Shown here: in pieces, positions 23,462 to 34,160 of the stretch
Layout: every line of letters begins with the position of its first letter
How positions within the stretch are numbered: the first letter of the stretch is position 1
DNA from: Myxocyprinus asiaticus
Taxonomy: Eukaryota; Chordata; Actinopteri; Cypriniformes; Catostomidae
Direction: 5' to 3'
NCBI RefSeq assembly: GCF_019703515.2
Contig: NC_059372.1
Span: 14,165,492 to 14,229,491, forward strand
Length of the DNA: 64,000 nucleotides
The notes under the pieces: model-generated
Database searches by the model: none
The model's input: the letters and a program-made list of their open reading frames with translations, nothing else
Told to the model about the DNA's origin: nothing
Translations under genes and position numbers: made by a program

Positions 23462-23962
23462 TTGTGCTACATGCCCAAGTGGCTGCAGTACTCAAGAGTT
23501 ACCGGTAAGCCCAAGGTTCCTACGACCCATTTTAGGGACCAGGTGGTGAACCTGCAAGCGCTGCCCCAGGAGGAGGCAGACACAGCCCTGTCGTTGCTGT
23601 GTCTGGTGCATGCCTTACGCATCTATTTGGATCGCACACAGAGCTTTAGGATCTCTGAGCAGCTCTTTTTCTGCTTTGGTGCACAGCGAAAAGAAAGCGC
23701 TGTCTCCAAGCAGAGGATCGCCCACTGGCTCATTGACGCCATAACAATGGCATATCACGCCCAGCACATGCCGCCCCCGGTAGGGCTACGAGCCCATTCT
23801 ACCAGGGGTATAGCGGCCTCCTGGGCCCTGGCCAGGGGTGCCCCTCTAACAGACATTTGCAGAGCAGCAGGCTGGGCAACACCCAACACCTTTGCAAGGT
23901 TCTACAACCTCCAGGTGGAACCAGTTTCGTCCCAGGTAGTGGCACGCAATACAAGAGGATAA
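23462..23962 (+). pseudogene. DIRS tyrosine recombinase, C-terminal catalytic part (copy B)
   Basis: This 166-codon open frame holds the recombinase residues in the right order: R53 (HALRIYLD), H112 and R115 (AHSTRG), and the nucleophile candidate Y148 (ARFYNL). The block ADICRAAGWATPNTF-like is characteristic of DIRS recombinases, which insert the circular DNA intermediate. The first roughly 14 residues are leftover from the Gag-RT linker, showing where the deletion joined them. The N-terminal half of the recombinase is missing, so the protein is unlikely to work although the catalytic segment has no stop. Confidence 0.85.
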
Positions 23963-24695
23963 GCCCGGGATAGCCAACCGGGTGTATCGCTTGCACATAG
24001 TGCCTTCCACCTCTTTTTGAGCTGAAGACGTGCGCCATTAATTCCCAGTAGTGTTCACAAACTTTGTTCCCTGGTTGACTTCCTCCGAGCCCTGTGGCAG
24101 TAGAGTTTTCGGAGAGACTCGCTGCCGGCCTAGTACACGTGCTAACTAAGAGTCCTGTTCTGGGGTACGTGCTCCACATGTGGCGGTTCCCTGTAAGGCT
24201 AACCCCATGCGATATATATCTTCCACTAATTCGTTTCCCTGTTGTCAAACTGCAACTTCCTTGGGCAGAGCTCCTCTGCCCCAGTCTACATGTTTGTAGT
24301 AACTCCTCCCCCGTTGGGTAGGATCTACCTTGAAGACCCTCCACATGGTTGGAAAGACCATGTGATGTATTTTTCCATTTAAATATCCCCCCCTCTCTTT
24401 GGGTGATGTGTGGTCTCCACGGTGTCTTCCCCTTGGGAGGGACACCCCCCGACTAGACCTGGCGGCCCAGTCAGATAATCCCCCTTCTTTTTTAGGGAGT
24501 GGAAAAAAGAAGACTGTGTTAGCCTGTCTCTATCTTTTGGTTAGTCGACTTGTCCCCAAAGGGCCGTTCGACACTCATAACTATGTTGGGGGAGGTTACG
24601 TGTCGACCTGGTGTGCTGGCTATGAGGCACACAGTAGTCTGCCCACCACACCAGTTCACGTAACACAGTTCAGCCAATTGTGGCGTTTCGTGTAG
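23963..24695 (+). other. DIRS copy B 3' non-coding region
   Basis: It runs between the recombinase stop and the internal complementary region. Parts match copy D in reverse orientation (GGTACGTGCTCCACATGTG, TGTGGTCTCCACGG). Confidence 0.6.
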
Positions 24696-24806
24696 GGACC
24701 CCTAGTGTCACTACATCGACACAACGTCGAGTGAGTGACAGATAGGGAATGTCATGGTTACTTGTGTAACCTCTGTTCCTTGATGGAGTGAACGAGACGT
24801 TGTGTC
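24696..24806 (+). repeat. DIRS internal complementary region (copy B)
   Basis: Positions 24698-24749 are the inverse of the left tip and start of the left repeat (21538-21590). Positions 24750-24806 are the inverse of the right tip (about 25001-25057). The junction at 24749/24750 therefore copies the circle junction. In DIRS models this region templates the rebuilding of the termini. Confidence 0.9.
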
Positions 24807-24852
24807 CCTCCTGCCACAACGCTGGACCTTATATCAGCTCCTCAGCATAAAA

Positions 24853-25011
24853 CCTGAATGAGTGGTTGCATACCAGCTCCTTTTATACCCGTATGTCCGG
24901 GGGAGTGGCGTGCAAATACCATTCGCCAATTTTCATTGGCCTTTTATCAAAGACCAGAGGTGTCTCGGGCTCCCAAGAGTGACCCCTAGTGTCACTACAT
25001 CGACACAACGT
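24853..25011 (-). repeat. Right inverted terminal repeat of DIRS copy B
   Basis: The inverse of 21560-21718, followed by a unique tip 25012-25057 with the palindrome GGTTACACAAGTAACC. Confidence 0.9.
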
Positions 25012-25061
25012 CTCATTCCCTCCATCAGGGAACGGAGGTTACACAAGTAACCATGACGTTT

Positions 25062-25346
25062 TCACAGGGCAGAAATAACTTGATCTATAACTTCATGTTC
25101 CTCTGCATTATCAGAACCAAGGATTCCAGCATGCTGGGGTGAGTGGATATTTTGCTTTCTGGGGTCTGCTTGTTTTTTAGTAGTTTTTTCAATGATCATA
25201 TAGAACTCCATAGCTGTTTCTACATTGTATCTTGAAAGTATGTGTTGTTGCATTGAAGTATGAAAATAAAACGAGGAAAATGTGCACAGTTTTTTATTTA
25301 TAAAAAAACAACAATAGCAACGTTTCAACGTTAGTTGAATATGCAC
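25062..25346 (-). other. Unassigned coding-like terminal exon, minus strand
   Basis: The frame reads NVETAMEFYMIIEKTTKK, then HSPQHAGILGSDNAEEHE, and ends VIDQVISAL with TGA at 25062-25064, directly next to the DIRS right tip. The charged, non-repetitive composition looks coding. No family is recognised. It could be the last exon of the gene whose other pieces are at 20.3-20.8 kb only if order were changed by insertion, so I leave it unlinked. Confidence 0.3.
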
Positions 25347-25574
25347 TATATTTTTACATATTAAAGGGGTGTTATAGCTGCAAAAAGATGGTTAAACAGT
25401 GCCTTGGTATATGGTATAAAATTACAGGAGGACTGTTAGAAACTGTAATGTGCATTATTTAATGGATTGTATTGTTCACTCAACCTTCAATGCACAAAAA
25501 TAACATTGGTGACACTTTAACTGGTACAAAATACAAAGAAATATTCAACTACAGTATTTTTTTATTTTTTTTTC

Positions 25575-26035
25575 AAACTTTCCAACTGTTTAACCTACAG
25601 TATAGCATGTACCAAAGGTTAACAATGAACACAATACCCAATCGTAGAAAATCACATCAAGTTGATGTAGGAAAATATTAAACCATTTCAAAGCCATCAC
25701 TGACTGAAGAGTTTAAAGGTTAACATAAACAGATCATATGGCTAAATGCGAATGTAAGTTTGGACCAAAAGTTTGGCAATAGTTTTTAACAACTGAAATT
25801 CATTAACAAAATACAATTTAGAAATAATAAAAAAATGGCTGTTGTACATTCAAAGTTCCTGCCTGTAATAGACAAGTGGAACAATTGAAGTGAACAGTAT
25901 TTTTTAACTGTATGCATGTGTATTATCGGTACATGTATTAGGAATTATCAGATGAGCTGGTAATATTATGAATTTCTGAACACATCTAACTGATAAACTA
26001 ACTGATAATGTAAACTATGTCCATGTCTGGTGGAT
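25575..26035. repeat. Copy 1 of a local tandem duplication
   Basis: Segments such as ACCAAAGGTTAACAATGAAC, ACTGACTGAAGAGTTTAAA, GGCTGTTGTACATTCA and ACTATGTCCATGT recur in the same order at 26690-27175, about 1.1 kb away. The second copy runs into the 3' end of the HECT-type gene. Confidence 0.75.
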
Positions 26036-26187
26036 TTTTTTTATTTTTTTTATTTATTTTTTTTTTTTAAGCTATTATTAACCACTACATCTTTAATGGC
26101 CACTGCATCAATGCAACAAAATAACACTGACACCACATATGCAGGCTGTCATGGTATATTGCTTTAAGCATAGTGGTTTACCAAACA

Positions 26188-26645
26188 TTAAAGAGACAGT
26201 TCACCCAAAAATGAAAATTCTCTCATAATATACTCACCCTCATGCCATCCCTGATGTGAATTACTTTCTTTCTTCAGCAGAACACAAATGAAGATTTTTT
26301 TTAAGAATATTTCAGCTCTGTAGGTCCATTCAATGCAAGTTACATTTTTAAGCTACATAGGCAGCATAAAATAATTCATACAACTCCAGTGGTTAAATAT
26401 CTATCTTCAGAAAAAAAATATGATAGGTGTGGGTGAGAAACAGATCAATATTTAAGTCCTTTTTTAATATAAATTTCCACTTTCACATTGTTCTTCTTGT
26501 GATTTGGCGTCACAAGAGTTGAAATATTCTTCAAATAATCATTGTTTGAGTTCATCTGAAGAAAGACAGTCATACACATTTGGGATGGCATGAGGGTGAG
26601 TAAATGATGAAATAATTTTCATTTTTTAGGTGAACTATTTCTTAA
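26188..26645 (+). mobile_element. TTAA-flanked MITE, complete
   Basis: Begins TTAAAGAGACAGTTCACCC and ends GGTGAACTATTTCTTAA with TTAA at both edges. The interior contains CAGCTCTGTAGGTCCATTCA, shared with the 51768 copy. It lies between the two tandem-duplication copies. Confidence 0.85.
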
Positions 26646-26689
26646 AGTGGTAAAAAGACAAAGGCAGTATAAAAAGAGACTACAGTAAA

Positions 26690-27175
26690 ACTATTTCAAC
26701 AATTCAATTGTTAAAACCTACAGGATGTGACCAAAGGTTAACAATGAACATAACACCCAGTTGTATACAAGCACATATGGTTGATATAAGAACACATAAA
26801 AAAAATTCAACGCCATCTCTGACTGAAGAGTTTAAACTGGTTAACACAAAAATACAGTATTAATATGAGTGTATACTGTTGCACCAAAAGTTTAGGGACT
26901 TATGAAAGTAGTAAAACAACAACAACAACAACAACAACAACAAAAACATGGTTGTTGTACATTCATTATATTCCTCCCTGCATACGCAAGTGGAAACATT
27001 AAAGTGATTTACTTTAATGTTAGTATATTTACTTTAAGTATGCATGTGCATTATACAGTATGTACTGTATATGCATGAAGAATGTACCATGAAAAAGAGT
27101 TCACAGATGAGCTGGTCATGAATGAATAGTCATAATGAATCACTAATCACATTATGTCCATGTTTCGAGAATTTT
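26690..27175. repeat. Copy 2 of the local tandem duplication
   Basis: Matches 25575-26035. It includes an (AAC)n run at about 26914-26946 that copy 1 lacks. Its right edge enters the last codons of the HECT-type pseudogene. Confidence 0.75.
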
Positions 27176-27349
27176 GTAAATTTCAGATCTGAAATCTGGA
27201 TAGCTGTCATAGTGCACCGAAAGCATGAGAAAACAGCCACATGTATGTGCCATAGGTCTTCTCTCAAACCCTTTAAGGTCTGTGAAATCAATTGTTATAG
27301 TTTTGCCTATGAACAAATATGAGCCTGTACAGAATCTCAGAAACAACGA
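27152..27349 (-). pseudogene. HECT C-lobe exon with catalytic cysteine motif
   Basis: After a good acceptor (ACATTACAG, edge 27349) the exon reads SLFLRFCTGSYLFIGK, then ITIDFTDLKGFERRPMAHTC and GCFLMLSVHYDSYPDF, ending in TAA. The HTC triplet corresponds to the thioester-forming cysteine of HECT ligases, and the RFCTGS start is typical of the C-lobe. This exon itself is open and undamaged, although the gene around it is broken. Confidence 0.8.
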
Positions 27350-27864
27350 CTGTAATGTTTTTGTCACACACCCTTAGATATGTTGTCAAAAATGTCCTTT
27401 TTCTGTGCATTCATTGTTTCTGGGAATTTTAGAGATTTTAGAGAATTTTCCACACAGTTGGCTGTAATGCACCATTCACAATTTTGATGTCTTCTAGGTC
27501 CTTGCTGAGAGGTGCAAGAATGCTTGCCCACTGTTCAAGAACATAGGCAGGCTCCTTGTGTGCCAGTTTTTGCAAAAATCTGCTGTTGGAAGTCTCCTGC
27601 AACTGTCTATGATCTCCAATAATTCCTCCTGGTCTGCACTTTTGAAGTCTGTTCTGCAGCTTTCTAAGACAGCACATTCATTTTCTGATACGTACTTCAA
27701 AAAGTTGTCAATAAGATCACTTCTCACAGACCCCTGTATTGCTTGCTGTAGCATCACAGATGCAAGTTTTATTGGGAGATATTTCTCTTTCTGCCAGCCA
27801 AAATAAATTATTCGGCCAACACTTTCCCATTTTTCTCCCCAAAATCATACCGGAGAAAGGGTAC

Positions 27865-28433
27865 TTTAAAGAGCACCTATTATGGTTTTTCAAATATTAC
27901 CTTTCATGTAGTATGTTATATAGCTGTTTGTGAATGTAAAAAAAAGTCTGCAAAGTTTAAATTATCAAAGTGCATGACAAATGGAGTTATCAACTCCCAA
28001 AAGAAAGAACTGATTCTGAACACCTGAAACGAGTTGTTAGTAGTTCCAGACTTACTTCCTATACTAACCTATGTAATTTGGTAACAAAAAACCCACCTCT
28101 GGTCTTCATTGGCTGCTCGCGAACAGCTTTGACCCGCCCTCAAACACTACACTAAGCGGTAGACCAATCACAACAGACTGGGACATCTGGCCAATCAGAG
28201 CAGAGTAGGCTCTCTGAAAGGAGGAGTTTAGAATGAATGCTTCAGAATGGATCATTGAACGAGTCGTTTTTGACACTGGGAATAAAAGGTAATGCTGCAA
28301 TTTAAATTATGAGCAAATTAAAGTGTTTTTTTGTTTTGTTTTGTTTTTTACCTTGGATGCATGTAAATTTATTGTAGGAGACCTTTAAAACAAAATTAGG
28401 CACGTTTAAAAACCATAATAGGTGCACTTTAAA
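27865..28433. mobile_element. MITE with CACCTATTATGG termini
   Basis: The left end TTTAAAGAGCACCTATTATG and the right end CATAATAGGTGCACTTTAAA are inverted. It splits the HECT-type coding sequence, which resumes on each side. Confidence 0.8.
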
Positions 28434-28794
28434 GTTTTTGTTGTAAGCTAGAACCTCGTCATTGTGAGTTTTGATACCTCGTACAATTCCCCCACTGTAC
28501 TGTTGTTATCTAATAACACTTCCTGGTAATTTGTGAGATCCACTTCAAACTCTTTTCCATTTGGGAAAAACAAACGGATTGCCTTATCCATCAGTTATTT
28601 TTTCCCCCAGTCTTTTGGCACACTCAGATTCCTTGTTCCACCTCTTTTTTTTTTGCTCTCATTTGAACAAAGCCTTCTCCATTGTAACCATAGAGAATCC
28701 ATTCAATCTCCACTTTTATTACGGTTCGCTGAGTATTTGTTTTACTTTTGCCTATCAGCATTAATTTTTGAGTGATTCATTTTTTGTCTAAATT

Positions 28795-28968
28795 CTAAAT
28801 TCTACCATTATTTACTGACCCTCATGTTGTTCCAAACTCATATGACTTTTTTATTTGGCGGAACACAAAATAAAATCATTTTATGAATGTCTCATTGGCT
28901 GAATTCAATCCAATTACCAATGCCAAAGTAGAAATTCAATATACACAGTAAGCCATAGGGATGGGACG
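28795..28968 (+). mobile_element. TTAA-type MITE, left part
   Basis: ACCATTATTTACTGACCCTC then ATGTTGTTCCAAACTCATAT is the left subterminal region. The matching right end lies at about 31400-31480, so one MITE may have been split by the insertions at 28.97-31.13 kb. Confidence 0.5.
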
Positions 28969-30300
28969 ATATGGTTATCCCACGATTCGGTTCAATATAC
29001 GATATGAGGTTCACGATTTGACATAATCTCGATTCAATTAAACAACTCTTAAATTATATAAGTATGACAGAAAACTGTGCTAAAATGGTACTGTCTCTTA
29101 AACAATGGCAGCATGTGACACTTACATGAACAAAAGACGAGAGAAGTTGCAATGCGTGATTAAAATGAATGTGTCAGAGCGAGACAGAAACACAATAGCA
29201 GAGGAAGAGTTCAAAGGATTTATTTACAACAAATGTCAACAAACTGTGCTGATGAAGTATTAGAATACCAGCAGTGGCTGCGGCAGCAGGAGGCGAGGAA
29301 CAAGTCTGTATATACACACGACACGCAGGCAACCAACAGATACACGAGATAGCACCAACTAGGCAGAGAGAGTGAGGTTTGTTACTAAACACCAAACAAC
29401 AAGCTCTACGACATTCAGTCAACACTGAACTACATTAAACATTCAACAACACTGAATGATCCAGCGTTGGACATGACACACGAGGGGATTTAAATAGGAA
29501 ACAAACAAGGGGAAGGTGCCGCTCGCAGCTGAAAGTTGTCATGATCATCGGTCCCATGGAAACAATCAGGGTTCCCATGGCAATGCTGATTACGCATGCC
29601 AGCAGCATCTGAAACATATGAGGGCAAAATGTAAACATGCTTTGACCAAAACAAAGAGGAAATGATGATGCCATGGTCCTCGTCAGACAAAAACTCAACA
29701 TGACAAGGTGACAGGACTGTGAAATCTCCGGAGAGCACATGGCAGTAACTCGCGCATGGTGGTCACTAACAACCGGACCCGTGCGCTCACACAAAGAAGG
29801 TACACAAAACACGAGACAGGACGATAATGCCATGGTTCCGTCAGACAGAAACCCAACCTGACAAGGTGACAGGACCGTGACAGTATGTTTCTTTCAATAT
29901 TCAACAACTGGCTGTAAAGAACAGAAAGGATATTAAAAGACACATTATTCAATGAAAGTCATGTGCTTCGATCTCATCTTTGATGAACACACATTAGATG
30001 GAAAAAAGTTATAATTTCAAGCACCAGTAAGCGCTTTTCTACAAAACAAGGCAATTTTCCAGGTATTCCAGTACTTACATTTCTAAAATCTAAATTGAAG
30101 CACTTTAGGCACTTCAAGGACTGTGTGTGAACCCTGTAAATAATGTTTACATACAGGGATTTTGATGTTTGACGAGTTATTTAAATTATGATTACATGGA
30201 CAGAAAACATGCTGCAAATTTCGAAATATCGAGCCGTGTCTCAATATGGTTATTCCTTTTTTGGTTCGTTGATATATAAAAATTTGATATATTGTTCATC
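28969..30300. repeat. Unclassified interspersed element enclosing a solo LTR
   Basis: The left part GGGATGGGACGATATGGTTA with CACGATTCGGTTC and the right part CAATATGGTTATTCC with TTGATATATTG look like the two ends of one degraded DNA element. Termini match only roughly and no target duplication was found. Confidence 0.35.
29172..29882 (-). repeat. Solo LTR, minus strand
   Basis: On the minus strand it starts TGTCACGGTCCTGTCACC and ends CTGACA, 711 bp, with an AATAAA-type signal (GTAAATAAATCC) near its end. Flanks GAATG (29167-29171) and GTATG (29883-29887) match 4/5. There is no internal domain, so it is best explained by recombination between two LTRs. Confidence 0.6.
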
Positions 30301-31129
30301 ACGGCTGGAGGGATAGGCTCTACTGCGTCCTTCCTCAGCACACAGGGCAGCGGCATTCTCGCCCTGCACTTGAGGTAATACGGCTGTAGCTGAATCCAGG
30401 TGAGTGCCTGGCGAACTGAATCGCATAGCCGAGTCGGACGGTCCTGGTCAGCCAACGCGACGGGTTGGGGGGGGCGCAAGCCATGCCCCCAAGCTCCGGG
30501 CGAGGGGGACCAAGGAGACAATTGCGTCAGACGTACCGGCGGGTGGACCGCAACATTGCCATGGTCATGCTCTCGCAGTGAGAACATGACCCGTCCATGA
30601 ACTCTGTCTCCGCGTGGCAGCGCCCAAGCACGTAAGACAGCGATCGTGGCCATCGGAAGCGGAGAGGTAACGACCGCAACCAGGAATTAAACACAGAAGG
30701 AAAAGCATCTTTAAAAAGATGCTCTCCGTCAGTGCCACTCTTTTATTAGGGAAAATATACTCTTTTATTGCAAGAATATATACTCTTTTAGACTGTCGAA
30801 GTGCTCAGGGGCGTTCTCTGCACTCCACCAGTGCATGAGGGGGAGAAGCTACTGTAATGCGGCGTAAACTCCAACAGTTTTTTAGAGGTGAATGGAACGG
30901 CAGAGGATTCAGCTCACTATACACAACCGCTCGGCTCCGCAGAAATAATCTGAATGAGTGGTTGCGAGTTAGCTTCTTTTATACTCGTATATCCGGAGGA
31001 GTGGCATACAAATTCCATTCGCCAATTCCCATTGGCCTTTTCTCAAAGATCAGAGGTGTTTGGGGCTCCCAAGGGTGACCCCTAGTGTCACTACATTGAC
31101 ACAACGTCGAGTGAGTGACAGATAGGGAT
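30301..31129 (-). mobile_element. DIRS derivative (copy C), minus strand
   Basis: The right-hand end is the DIRS terminal repeat (CGACACAACGTCGAGTGAGT then GACAGATAGGGA). Reading leftwards come the leader, the Gag start and, after a deletion, the segment just before RT. It stops where RT would begin. The first roughly 65 Gag codons are joined directly to the LARSLGAWLAPPNPSR-type linker. Recombinase and other terminus are absent. Confidence 0.8.
30540..30718 (-). pseudogene. DIRS Gag N-terminus (copy C)
   Basis: The ATG at 30718-30716 lies in the palindrome GCATCTTTAAAAAGATGC. The frame reads PGCGRYLSASDGHDRCLTC, the Cys-rich N-terminal motif. A frameshift in the next 30 codons and a large deletion follow. 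Confidence 0.7.
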
Positions 31130-31394
31130 GTACTTTTCGCTCCAGTCTTTTTGCCACCACTTTCATCTGTGATGTATGTGGTGACGTTGCCAAAAGTATC
31201 AGTCTATTCACTTGGTCATGAGATCCTAACATCCCCCATGAATGGAACCTTTCCATATAAAATATAATGGCTTTTATAAGGTTACTAATATAACTGAAGT
31301 CTTTATCTCATGGAAGTGCTTATGATTTTATATATATATATATATATATATATTAATTAAGAAAAAAAGAGTGCACTTTAAAAAAATCTGTCCT

Positions 31395-31490
31395 TTCTGG
31401 TAGAAAGTTATATGGGATCGAACAACATGAGGGTCAGTAAGTACTGATAGAATTTTTATTTTTGGTTGAACTATAACTTATTCACTGGCT
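31395..31490 (+). mobile_element. TTAA-type MITE, right part
   Basis: AGTTATATGGGATCGAACAA then CATGAGGGTCAGTAAGTACT and GGTTGAACTAT match the family's right end. Probably the partner of 28795-28968. Confidence 0.5.
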
Positions 31491-31511
31491 TCATTTTGCT
31501 TTGAATATTAC

Positions 31512-31586
31512 CTTTTCTTCCTGCAGTTTTTGTATACTGGATTCTGGGACATTACCCTGCTGCAGAAAAAGGATAAGGTCCTCCAT
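31512..31586 (-). CDS. Start exon of the HECT-type gene
   Basis: The 25-codon exon MEDLILFLQQGNVPESSIQK is followed by LQEEK and a donor AAG/GTAATA at 31511. An acceptor-like TTATTACAG lies directly upstream, so the gene has a 5' non-coding exon or more sequence. The pattern resembles the N-terminal SAM-like helix of fish HECT-type proteins. Confidence 0.5.
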
Positions 31587-32519
31587 CCTGTAATAATGTT
31601 TTAACTGAAATTAATAAGGGCAAATTAAGGATGGTAGACCAATATTAGCCTACACCTAACCAAGTCAGCCACTGCACTGATTAACCAAGAGAAACAAACC
31701 TTGGTCTTTAGGCTTAACACGTGTTGTGTATGACAGAACAAGATTTTGGTGCAAACCTTGCCTCACTCAAGTTATGGTACTACTTAGTCTTTCTTGTTAA
31801 TTACATTCCTTGGTAAACTTTTCCTCATAATATCACAACCCTGTCAACATAGTGGATGAATAATCCACTCACATTTTTAACTTTAACTTAAATTAATCAA
31901 TTTAGTGAGTTTTAAAGAATGGACTAATAAATTATACCTATTAACCATGCTTTTACTACAGTAACTATAGTATAACCATAGAATTTGTTGTAAAACCATA
32001 GTAAACACCAATATAACCATGGATACAGTTATGGTTACTACAATATAGCCTAACTATAGTAAAACCATGGTTCCTATATGGATACTACATGTATTACAGT
32101 AGTAAAACCACGGTTAACTGTGTACAAAAAAAAAAAAAAAAAAAAAAAAAAAACATAGTTTCTGCCTCAAAAACATGGTTACTACAGTCATAATCACAAC
32201 AATATTACTATAGTAAAACCATAATAATAGGTTAATTTTGTAAGGGTTTTTCCCAACCATTCTCTATATAGGCCTAAATAAGAGCAACAGTAACAACTAG
32301 CCAAAGGCTAACATCAGCTAGTCAAGTTATGAAAACCAGACGGTGCCGTTTCCGAAAGCTTGTCACATTTGATTATTTTCCATGTTACATCATTATAACA
32401 AGAAAAATGGTATTTTATTATCATACCTTCTTCTGAAAATGCCAGGCACATTGTCAGTCCTCTGGTCTGATGTAGCAGTGAGGTCGAACTCTCAGGCCAG
32501 GTCATGCTTCGCCGTCTAT
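31587..32519. repeat. Spacer with CCATGG/TACTACAGTA palindromic repeat
   Basis: Between 31955 and 32230 the motifs AACCATGG, TACTACAGTA and AGTAAAACCAT recur in both orientations, interrupted by an A run (32127-32152). The same motif appears at 58855-58900. The rest is featureless. Confidence 0.55.
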
Positions 32520-32790
32520 TGCCAAAAAAAATTTATATTCGATTTTATCGATTTCAGTTTCAATTGCGAGTTTATTTCTGGGAATTGCGACTTTATTTCT
32601 TGGAATTGCAACTTTATTTCTCGCAATTGCGACTTTATTTCTTGGAATTGCAACTTTATTTCTCGCAATTGCGACTTTATATCTCGAAATTGTGAGAAAA
32701 AAAGTCGCTATTCTGAATTTATATCACGCAATTGTGAGAAGAAAAGTCACAATTGTGATATAAAAAGTCAGAATTACCTCTTTTATTTTT
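32520..32790. repeat. Hairpin-type minisatellite based on AATTGCGACTTTATTTC
   Basis: About seven direct units of roughly 18-22 bp (GAATTGCGACTTTATTTCT) are followed by their inverted counterpart (GCAATTGTGAGAAAAAAAGT). The array can fold on itself. The open frame of repeating NCDFIS units is a by-product. Confidence 0.8.
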
Positions 32791-34107
32791 TTATTATGTG
32801 GCAGGATCCGGCTTCCATAGTATGAATATGTTAAGGAACTTTTACGTGGTGAATTCCACTTACAACAGGCTGGGTTGCTCTATTGGTCTTGCACTATTCA
32901 TTCAATTGTTTTCAATAAATATGCCTGTTAAATATTTGCTAACGTTGATTCAGTGAATGCGTGTCATGTTCTATATTTAATGTATAATGATCATAATGCA
33001 AGGCGAGCACGGCGCAGATAAATACCCCTTTTTTAGTGGAATTTAGCTTCAGAGTTTGAATAGATTAAGTATTTTAAATGGGTCGAATACATTTTTTTTT
33101 TTTTTTACTGTTTTCTGAAAGTTGGTGTCTTTTTAGACTAGTCAACTAGTCAACTTCAAAATTTCTGTTTAAACATTAGTGAAATTAGTCATTGAGCACA
33201 TCCCTATTATTAATAGGGATTTGCACGGCACCTGTATTCAAATACCAAAATCACTATTCGGTTATTCTGCACGTGTAGAAGTCTTCAACCCGATCTGAGC
33301 CTGACGTACCTGACAAACCTTCAGGTTTTGGGCCAGGTTAGGGTTTACAAACTGTAGCATTTGCTGCCTCATGGAAAGTGAACCTGCCTGGGCAGAATTA
33401 TGCATTTTCCATTAAGAGTAGGCCTATGTTGCAGGCAGTGACAGAGATTATTTTTGTTCTGCTTTAATGTGATTTTATCATTTGAAGGTCTATGTATTGT
33501 GGTATTGTGCTATTTAGGCTCATAGCTCATTAAGTGCACTTTATTTCCTGCTAATCTGAGTTTGTGTTTGACGGCAAAAAATTTTTTTTATTCCCGAGTC
33601 CCGACTCTCGATAAATAAGCGTTTGTGAAATTTTGCAGTTAAACAAATATTACAAATGGTTACTGTGCACATATTTAGGGTATTTAAGGCATCTTCACTT
33701 TATCAGTCAACATTAAATGCATGCAGGACCTAAAAATGTGAAGTCCTCCAAACTGTTGCACGAATTCTGCTGCTTATATGAATTTTAACCAACAGCTTTG
33801 TACACAACCAGGGTAAACTGCACCTTATCTTTGTGTTTGAAAGTGTTTTGTTAATCAAGGCTTTTCTCTGTAGTCCTTTAAATAAACACGTTGCGTGAGA
33901 CACAGATTCTCTGAGTGCGCACTTGAGTGCCTGTGCTTGCGCTGCTGTCATCCAGCAAGCATTCGGCCGAACAAATTATATTTCACATAAGGCTGACATT
34001 TATGAGGATTTATAAATATTATTTAATATTTCAAAATAAATAAATAATTGATTTGGAGCTCGAGACCCCTGGGCAATGGCCCAATCGGCTTGGTGGTTAA
34101 TCCGTCC
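32791..34107. other. Intergenic DNA with degraded repeat ends
   Basis: The pieces GACTAGTCAACTAGTCAACT (about 33137) and GAGCACATCCCTATT (about 33195) look like ends of degraded hAT-type repeats. No gene. Confidence 0.4.
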
Positions 34108-34160
34108 CTGCCTTCAGGGTGAGTAAATGATTAAATTTTTGGGTGAACCATCCGTTTAAC
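34108..34160 (+). mobile_element. TTAA-type MITE, short right-end fragment
   Basis: AGGGTGAGTAAATGATTAAA then TTTTTGGGTGAACCATCCGT matches the family end only. Confidence 0.5.

Larger units (their letters stand above)
21538..25057 (+). mobile_element. DIRS-type retrotransposon (copy B), internally deleted but with both ends
   Basis: It has inverted terminal repeats (21560-21718 and 24853-25011), unique left and right tips, and an internal complementary region at 24696-24806 containing inverted copies of both tips joined together. That arrangement is diagnostic of DIRS elements, which replicate through a circle and integrate by tyrosine recombinase. The coding part keeps Gag and the recombinase but lacks the whole RT-RNase H region. 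There is no target duplication, as expected; GTT occurs at both junctions (21538-21540 and 25058-25060). Confidence 0.9.
27152..31586 (-). pseudogene. HECT-domain (E3-type) gene family member, fragmented
   Basis: Pieces lie in order on the minus strand. A start exon lies at 31586-31512. A middle part at about 28620-28440 has IRLFFPNGKEFEVDLTNYQ and continues HNDEVLAYNKNF. A part at about 27860-27382 has LIDNFLKYVSENECAVLES and LAHKEPAYVLEQWASIL, then KFPETMNAQKKDIFDN. The last exon at 27349-27152 has the HECT C-lobe. HECT proteins pass ubiquitin to substrates through a C-lobe cysteine. Large fish-specific sets of such genes exist, often near transposons. The gene is broken by frameshifts (one at a 9-bp CTCTAAAAT duplication near 27420), a MITE (27865-28433), a solo LTR and DIRS copy C. 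Confidence 0.65.

Noticed and set aside
32382..32825. Open frame with repeating NCDFIS units
   Set aside because: Translation of the hairpin minisatellite.
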